From JAWAAW01 sp038884575 (GTDB lineage: Archaea; Nanobdellota; Nanobdellia; Woesearchaeales; ARS49), in the NCBI GenBank assembly GCA_038884575.1, contig JAWABQ010000023.1, positions 1 through 9,333 on the forward strand: 9,333 nt of DNA, given 5' to 3'. The notes below the pieces were generated by a model that ran no database searches, had not been told where the DNA came from, and saw nothing but the letters and a program-made list of their open reading frames with translations. Positions 5,522-9,333 of this stretch are shown here, piece after piece. The position numbers and the translations under genes are program-made. Every line of letters starts with the position of its first letter. Position 1 is the stretch's first letter.

Positions 5522-7411
5522 TCACTTCAGCCTTATGCTCTCAAGGTTCCTTGGCGCAACAGTCTCTATCCTGCCGAGCTTGTGGATGCTTGAGGCAAGG
5601 TCAAGCACTCTTGCGTTCTCGCCATGATTAATAATTACTTTTTTCGGCCTTGGGGTTGACTTGAAAATGAAGTTCATCAATTGCTTCCTGTCAGAGTGGT
5701 CTGAAATCTCAACACGGCACACCTCCATCTTCACAGGCACGACGCGTTGCTGGCCCTCCTCTGTGAACATGAACTCCTTTTCGCCGTGCATTATGCGGTA
5801 GCCGAGCGCGCCCTCTGGCTGGTAGCACGTGAACACAATGCTGTTCTTTGGGTTATCGGCAAGGTTCTTGAAGTACTCAACGCTTGGACCGCCAACCATC
5901 ATTCCTGAAGTTGCGAGTATGACGCACGGCCCTGTTTCCTCAAGCAATTGCTGGCGCTCTTTTGGCGAGCCCACGTGCTTGAATATCGGGTTAAGGAACG
6001 GATTTTCGTCCTTGTGGAAAATTGCCTTCCTGATTGTGCGGTTAAGGTATTCAGGGTATGCAGTGTGGATTGCCGTGACGTCCCAGACCATGCCGTCTAC
6101 ATATACAGGGATTGGGTCAAGCTCTTTCCTGCGCACCATGTCCTCAATAAGCACCATCACGTCCTGCGCCCTTCCTGAGCCAAGGACAGGCATAAGCACT
6201 TTTCCGCCGCGCTTGGTGGTTTCCTTTATGATGTTTTTCAGCAGGTCATCCTGTTCCTGCGGCGAGCCAAGTACGTTTGTTTTTCCGCCGTATGTTGCCT
6301 CGATTATTACTGTTTCAAGGCGTGGGAATTGGGTTATTGCAGGCTCAAGTAGCGGCGTCCTTCCGAACTTGAGGTCGCTCGTGTATACAAGATTGTGGAG
6401 CCCGTTTCCTATGTTGAAGTGCACCATTGAGGCGCCAAGTATGTGGCCTGAATTGTAGAGTGTTATCCTGACGTCAGGGGTGATGTCAGTGACCTCGTCG
6501 TAGTCCAGCGTGATTGTGTGCTTGACCATTTCCTTGATGTGGTCTGTGTCATACAGCGGGTCCCTGTTTTCTGCCTTCATCAGCTTCACGTAGTCAAGCT
6601 GCAATAATGACATTATGTCCCTTGTGGGTGCAGTGCAGTAGACAGGCCCTTTGTAGCCGTACTTGAACAGGTAGGGCACAAACCCTGAGTGGTCAAGGTG
6701 TGAGTGGGTTACTATGACTGCGTCAAGCTCGTTCAAATGGAATTCTGGCGCGTCAAGGTAAGGGTATGGCTCCTGTTCTGAGGCAACATTTATGCCGCAG
6801 TCAATGAGCACCCTTGATTCCGGCGTCTGCAGGAGTATGCAGCTCCTTCCGACCTGCCTTGCCCCGCCCAGGAATGTGAGCCTTACCCATTCGTTCTTTT
6901 TTTCCCTTATCCAGCCGTCATAAATCCTGTGCCCTACCTTGTCAAGGAATTTCCTGCGGTATTCTGAGTTCTGGAACAGGACTGCGCGTATGTTTTCTAT
7001 CAGGACAGAGCGTATTGCAGGCGTCCTGTGGATTATGGGCACCCATAGGACTTTTTCCCTTATTTCCCTGAGCAATGAGCCCTGCTTGCCTATTGCAAGC
7101 CCTGGCTTCTCAGCCTCGATTGTGACGATTGAGCGCTGGGGCTCAAATGATATGCTTGCTATGCCTGATTCTGCAGGAAGTATTTTCTTGATGTGCTTTT
7201 CAGCCTTTTCCTGGTCTTCTGCAATGCTTGGGTCTGGGCGCAGCTCTATGCGCTTCTTGAAAGCGCTGACAGCTGCCCTTACAGTGCCCTGGTCATCAAG
7301 AAAATATTTCTTGTCTTTTGTATAGAGCACAATGTTTGCGCCCTCAAAAACTGCGTCAGAGATTTTGCCCTCTGGAAGCATCTTTAATATTTCTTTTATA
7401 ATGTCTGCCAT
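5522..7411 (-). CDS. fttA: KH/beta-CASP ribonuclease, transcription termination factor aCPSF1/FttA
   Basis: This is the archaeal relative of eukaryotic CPSF73. Family members cut nascent RNA at U-rich sites and release RNA polymerase, so they form 3' ends and terminate transcription. The 629-residue length is normal. Residues 1-65 resemble the first, degenerate KH domain. Residues about 70-140 are the second KH domain with GKQG (108-111). The metallo-beta-lactamase domain has THSHLDH (235-241), H323 in SGHILGA and D346 in YTSDLKFG. The beta-CASP domain shows E371 (IIEATYGG), GSGRAQD (411-417), TSGMMVGGPS (501-510), H572 in SDHSDR and H596 in NHGE. All expected metal ligands are present, so it should be active. 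The start is supported by AGGTGA nine bases upstream. It follows psmB by 55 bases, a pairing I recall in other archaea, for example Methanocaldococcus. Confidence 0.96.
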   Translation of the reverse strand: MADIIKEILKMLPEGKISDAVFEGANIVLYTKDKKYFLDDQGTVRAAVSAFKKRIELRPDPSIAEDQEKAEKHIKKILPAESGIASISFEPQRSIVTIEAEKPGLAIGKQGSLLREIREKVLWVPIIHRTPAIRSVLIENIRAVLFQNSEYRRKFLDKVGHRIYDGWIREKKNEWVRLTFLGGARQVGRSCILLQTPESRVLIDCGINVASEQEPYPYLDAPEFHLNELDAVIVTHSHLDHSGFVPYLFKYGYKGPVYCTAPTRDIMSLLQLDYVKLMKAENRDPLYDTDHIKEMVKHTITLDYDEVTDITPDVRITLYNSGHILGASMVHFNIGNGLHNLVYTSDLKFGRTPLLEPAITQFPRLETVIIEATYGGKTNVLGSPQEQDDLLKNIIKETTKRGGKVLMPVLGSGRAQDVMVLIEDMVRRKELDPIPVYVDGMVWDVTAIHTAYPEYLNRTIRKAIFHKDENPFLNPIFKHVGSPKERQQLLEETGPCVILATSGMMVGGPSVEYFKNLADNPKNSIVFTCYQPEGALGYRIMHGEKEFMFTEEGQQRVVPVKMEVCRVEISDHSDRKQLMNFIFKSTPRPKKVIINHGENARVLDLASSIHKLGRIETVAPRNLESIRLK

Positions 7412-7420
7412 ATCCTTATT

Positions 7421-7426
7421 TCACCT
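7421..7426 (-). promoter_or_regulatory. Ribosome binding site of fttA
   Basis: AGGTGA on the minus strand lies nine bases before the ATG at 7411. It confirms this start and fits fttA being an internal, leadered gene after psmB. Confidence 0.7.
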
Positions 7427-7440
7427 GTTGTTGTTCTAAT

Positions 7441-7465
7441 GACCCGACAGAAAAGAAAGCGGGTC
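7441..7465 (-). other. Inverted repeat in the psmB-fttA gap
   Basis: GACCCG (7441-7446) and CGGGTC (7460-7465) can pair as a six-base stem around a 13-base loop. On the transcribed minus strand the loop contains TTTCTTTTC. It begins directly after the psmB stop codon. No U-run follows the stem, so a bacterial-type terminator is unlikely. It might be an RNA processing or protective hairpin that separates psmB from fttA expression. Confidence 0.4.
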
Positions 7466-7466
7466 T

Positions 7467-8114
7467 TTATGCCTCGAGCCTTAGCTCAAGCTCCTTCTCA
7501 ATCACTCTCTGCATGCCCTTGTCTGTTATTGTCACGACGTCAATGCCGTTTCCAGAGGCAGTGTCGCGCTGAAGGGCTGCGTTGACAGCCTTTACCGCAA
7601 GCTTTATTCCCTCATCAACAGTCATGTTCTTCTTGTACAGGGTTTCAAGGACTCCGAGGGCAAAAACCATTCCTGAGCCGTCTGCCGCAAAGTCCTTTAT
7701 TTCCATGACGCTTCCGTCAGGGCTTAATTCATACCCGTGGAATCCGTCCTTGTCTTTGCCGCCCATCATCAGCGAGGCAATGCTGAGTATCATACTTGGC
7801 CTGCGGAAGGTGCTGTAAAGCATGCCTGCCACGAGGTTTGCAGCCTCCTTGACTGTTGTTGAGCGGTAGACCTGGACATCCTTGAGCTTTATCTCTGCCT
7901 TTGCGAGCTTTGTCATCAATTGGACATCAGAAACATTTCCTGCTGTTGTGACTGCTATTGAGTCTGTTATCGGCACTATTTTCAGGGCCTTCTTGTGCAG
8001 TATCATGCCGCCGCCGCTTGCCCTTCTGTCTGCCGCAAGGACAACGCCGTCCTTGCACATAATGCAGATTGTTGTTGTCCCGGTTTTCGGCTGCAAATCC
8101 TTGGCTTCAGTCAT
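7467..8114 (-). CDS. psmB: Proteasome beta subunit, catalytic
   Basis: The 215-residue protein is the peptidase subunit of the 20S proteasome, which degrades unfolded or tagged proteins in the cytoplasm. A 12-residue propeptide ends in TG before the TTTI start of the mature chain, so self-cleavage should expose Thr13 as the N-terminal nucleophile. Counting from it, the catalytic Asp17 is D29 (AADRRASGG) and Lys33 is K45 (HKKALKI). DGSGM (145-149) and RDTASGNGID (183-192) are the other family blocks. The subunit therefore looks active. No alpha subunit gene lies in this window. fttA follows on the same strand after 55 bases. Upstream is a TATA box framed by a 13-bp inverted repeat. A GTGAT element five bases before the ATG could be a ribosome binding site. 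Confidence 0.97.
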   Translation of the reverse strand: MTEAKDLQPKTGTTTICIMCKDGVVLAADRRASGGGMILHKKALKIVPITDSIAVTTAGNVSDVQLMTKLAKAEIKLKDVQVYRSTTVKEAANLVAGMLYSTFRRPSMILSIASLMMGGKDKDGFHGYELSPDGSVMEIKDFAADGSGMVFALGVLETLYKKNMTVDEGIKLAVKAVNAALQRDTASGNGIDVVTITDKGMQRVIEKELELRLEA

Positions 8115-8142
8115 TAATAATCACTTATCCAGAAAATTTATT

Positions 8143-8202
8143 GGTATTTGAAATCAGAAGGGTCTTTATAAATGTTTCGGAAATCCGCAGATTTCAAATA
8201 CC
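8143..8202. repeat. Perfect 13-bp inverted repeat framing the psmB TATA box
   Basis: The arm GGTATTTGAAATC (8143-8155) recurs as its exact reverse complement GATTTCAAATACC (8190-8202), with 34 bases between. The TATA box at 8165-8172 lies in the loop, next to the dyad centre. The inner hexamer GAAATC occurs a third time at 8180-8185 and forms a second small inverted repeat with 8190-8195. One arm falls just upstream of the predicted psmB start site, the other upstream of the TATA box. This placement suits a regulator operator; its function is inference. Confidence 0.7.
8165..8172 (-). promoter_or_regulatory. TATA box of the psmB-fttA operon
   Basis: TTTATAAA is a perfect archaeal TATA core, centred about 54 bases before the psmB ATG. 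The expected start near 8141 gives a leader of about 27 bases. The element is palindromic, so it could also support transcription to the right, although the gene there has a closer box at 8255-8262. Confidence 0.6.
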
Positions 8203-8254
8203 CAGCCGACCGCTGTCGACGACGGCCTCATTCCAGTTGCACAATACAGAAACC

Positions 8255-8262
8255 TTATTATA
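8255..8262 (+). promoter_or_regulatory. TATA box of the UPF0173-DUF1385 operon
   Basis: TTATTATA is centred 25.5 bases before the ATG at 8284 and 19.5 bases before the ATG at 8278. Only the former fits TATA-to-start spacing, so it favours 8284 and a leaderless transcript. Confidence 0.5.
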
Positions 8263-8283
8263 CAGAAATACGGCGTAATGCGC

Positions 8284-8928
8284 ATGCGCATAACGTGGCT
8301 CGGCCATGCAACATTCCTGATTGAGACAGCAGGGCAGACAATCTACATAGACCCTTACATTGAGCCGTTCACAGGCGTGCAGCTGCCAAAGGCAACAATT
8401 ATCCTTGTCTCGCACTGGCATCCTGAGCACTGCACGCGGCAGAGCGTTGAAATGCTTCTCGGCGATGACACGGTGATTCTTGGCACTCCTGAAGTCGCGC
8501 GCGAGTTCAACAGCTGCACTGCGATGAAGGCAGGCGACAAAAAGACAATTAAAGGCGTGGCAATAAAGGCAATGCCTGCGCAGACCCTGCACCACCCTGG
8601 AGGGCACGGCGAAGAGGGGTTTGTGATTGGGTTTTTGATTGAGAGCGAGATGAAGAAAATTTATTATACGTCAGACACAGACGCCCTGCCTGAAATGATT
8701 GGTTTGGCGCCTGACGTGGTGATTATTCCTGTCGGAGGCACAGTGACAATGACCCCTGAAGAGGCGGCAAAAGCAGTCTGCGCAATGAAGGCAAAAATCG
8801 CAATACCAGCGCACTGGGGCTACAGGGAAGGGACGCGGGATGATGCAGAATTGTTCAAGGAAATCATTGAGCGCGAAAAAGAGCACAAGGGAGTCATCCT
8901 CAAGCCGGGAGAAATGGTGGAAATTTGA
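8284..8928 (+). CDS. UPF0173-type metal-dependent hydrolase (metallo-beta-lactamase fold)
   Basis: The 214-residue protein matches the UPF0173/UlaG-like branch of the metallo-beta-lactamase fold. It opens with RITWLGHATFLIE (H8), has the metal motif HWHPEH at 44-49, HHPGGHG (103-109), YYTSDTD (127-133), IPVGGTVTMTPEEA (148-161) and IPAHWGY (174-180, H177). Unusually, the Asp of the HxHxDH motif is Glu48. The substrate is not known for this group; a cytoplasmic metal-dependent hydrolase is the safe description. I chose ATG 8284 over ATG 8278 because the shorter form starts as family members do and lies at the right distance from a TATA box. Its stop overlaps the TTG start of the DUF1385 gene by four bases, so the two should be co-translated. 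It is divergent from psmB. Confidence 0.9.
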   Translation: MRITWLGHATFLIETAGQTIYIDPYIEPFTGVQLPKATIILVSHWHPEHCTRQSVEMLLGDDTVILGTPEVAREFNSCTAMKAGDKKTIKGVAIKAMPAQTLHHPGGHGEEGFVIGFLIESEMKKIYYTSDTDALPEMIGLAPDVVIIPVGGTVTMTPEEAAKAVCAMKAKIAIPAHWGYREGTRDDAELFKEIIEREKEHKGVILKPGEMVEI

Positions 8929-9333
8929 AAAAAAAGTTTTATGTCGGAGGCCAGGCGCTCATCGAGGGCGTGATGATGAAGACGCCGAACTGGGTGGGCG
9001 CTGCAGCCAGGACCCCTGAAGGCAGGATAGTGAAAACAAGGAAAAGGCATATCTCATTAACACAGAAAAGCTGGATTCTAAGGCTGCCAATAATCCGCGG
9101 AATAATCTTCCTTGGAGAAATGATGGCAATAGGGATAAAAATGCTCAACTGGAGCGCTGACCAGCAGGCAGAGGAGGAGGAAAAGCTCGGGTTCTGGCAG
9201 ACAGGGCTCACAATCCTGCTCTCGCTCTCGCTTGCAATAGCAATTTTTGTCATAGCGCCATGCTATCTCGCAAGGTTTTTCACAGAAACCCGCGGCATTG
9301 CATTCAACCTCATAGACGGCGCGTTCAGGGTTG
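8925..9333 (+). CDS. DUF1385 (YqhQ-like) membrane protein, 3' end cut off
   Basis: The first 136 residues are visible and the frame is open at the window edge. The N terminus (FYVGGQALIEGVMMK, residues 5-19), LPIIRGIIFLGEM (54-66), IKMLNWSADQQAEEEE (71-86) and a membrane helix (about 92-115) match the layout I know from DUF1385/YqhQ proteins, which are poorly understood multi-pass membrane proteins. Translation must start at TTG 8925, as no ATG or GTG precedes the conserved block. The TTGA overlap with the upstream stop and a GGTGG five to nine bases before support this. The acidic run EEEE before the helix is also typical. DUF1385 is best known from bacteria. The coupling with an UPF0173 hydrolase may hint at a joint role, but that is inference. 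Confidence 0.88.
   Translation, partial: MKKKFYVGGQALIEGVMMKTPNWVGAAARTPEGRIVKTRKRHISLTQKSWILRLPIIRGIIFLGEMMAIGIKMLNWSADQQAEEEEKLGFWQTGLTILLSLSLAIAIFVIAPCYLARFFTETRGIAFNLIDGAFRV

Noticed and set aside
5829..6458. 209-codon open frame on the plus strand
   Set aside because: It lies wholly antisense to the conserved fttA gene and its translation has no recognisable domain or start signal.
8205..8226. GC-rich GCCG...CGGC inverted repeat
   Set aside because: Only four base pairs with a 14-base loop, which is not distinguishable from chance.
8278..8283. ATG at 8278 as start of the UPF0173 hydrolase
   Set aside because: It adds only Met-Arg, is too close to the TATA-like box and makes the N terminus longer than usual for the family.
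8194..8607. 137-codon minus-strand frame across the UPF0173 gene start
   Set aside because: It overlaps a well-supported gene and its promoter, and the translation is not like a known protein.

Overview
The window looks archaeal. It carries a processed proteasome beta subunit, a KH/metallo-beta-lactamase/beta-CASP factor of the aCPSF1/FttA family, an archaeal-type glutamate dehydrogenase and TATA-box promoters. Several first genes of transcription units appear leaderless, while internal genes use GAGGTGA-type ribosome binding sites. Very tight gene packing and small secreted or membrane proteins that resemble what I know from uncultivated DPANN-type archaea suggest, but do not prove, such a lineage. 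No tRNA, rRNA, CRISPR array or transposon was seen.

Region 1 (44-3681, + strand) is a four-gene cell-envelope operon with overlapping or tightly spaced genes. It encodes a membrane-anchored surface protein whose ectodomain resembles three cell-wall-binding-repeat-2 units, a secreted protein rich in N-glycosylation sequons with a thrombospondin-1-like cysteine module, and two single-pass microproteins of 58 and 33 residues. The microproteins look like paralogues and have identical ribosome binding sites. I regard this cassette as the best candidate for an undescribed system, a surface complex with membrane microproteins.

Region 2 (3682-5461) holds the glutamate dehydrogenase gene (-) and a divergent 86-residue secreted protein (+) whose eight cysteines fall on an 18-residue repeat. 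The two genes share a mirror-image promoter: each start codon lies the same distance from its own TTTTTATAC box. A 71-residue membrane protein of unknown function (-) follows.

Region 3 (5522-8114, - strand) is the psmB-fttA pair, an arrangement I recall from other archaea. It joins proteolysis with 3'-end formation and transcription termination. The psmB promoter is framed by a perfect 13-bp inverted repeat.

Region 4 (8284-9333, + strand) has an UPF0173-type metal-dependent hydrolase with a HxHxEH variant of the usual metal motif. It overlaps by 4 bases the start of a DUF1385 (YqhQ-like) membrane protein that runs off the window.

The only non-coding stretch over 100 bases is 8115-8283. It holds the psmB promoter with its inverted repeat and the promoter of the UPF0173 gene. 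No gene-free stretch exceeds 300 bases.
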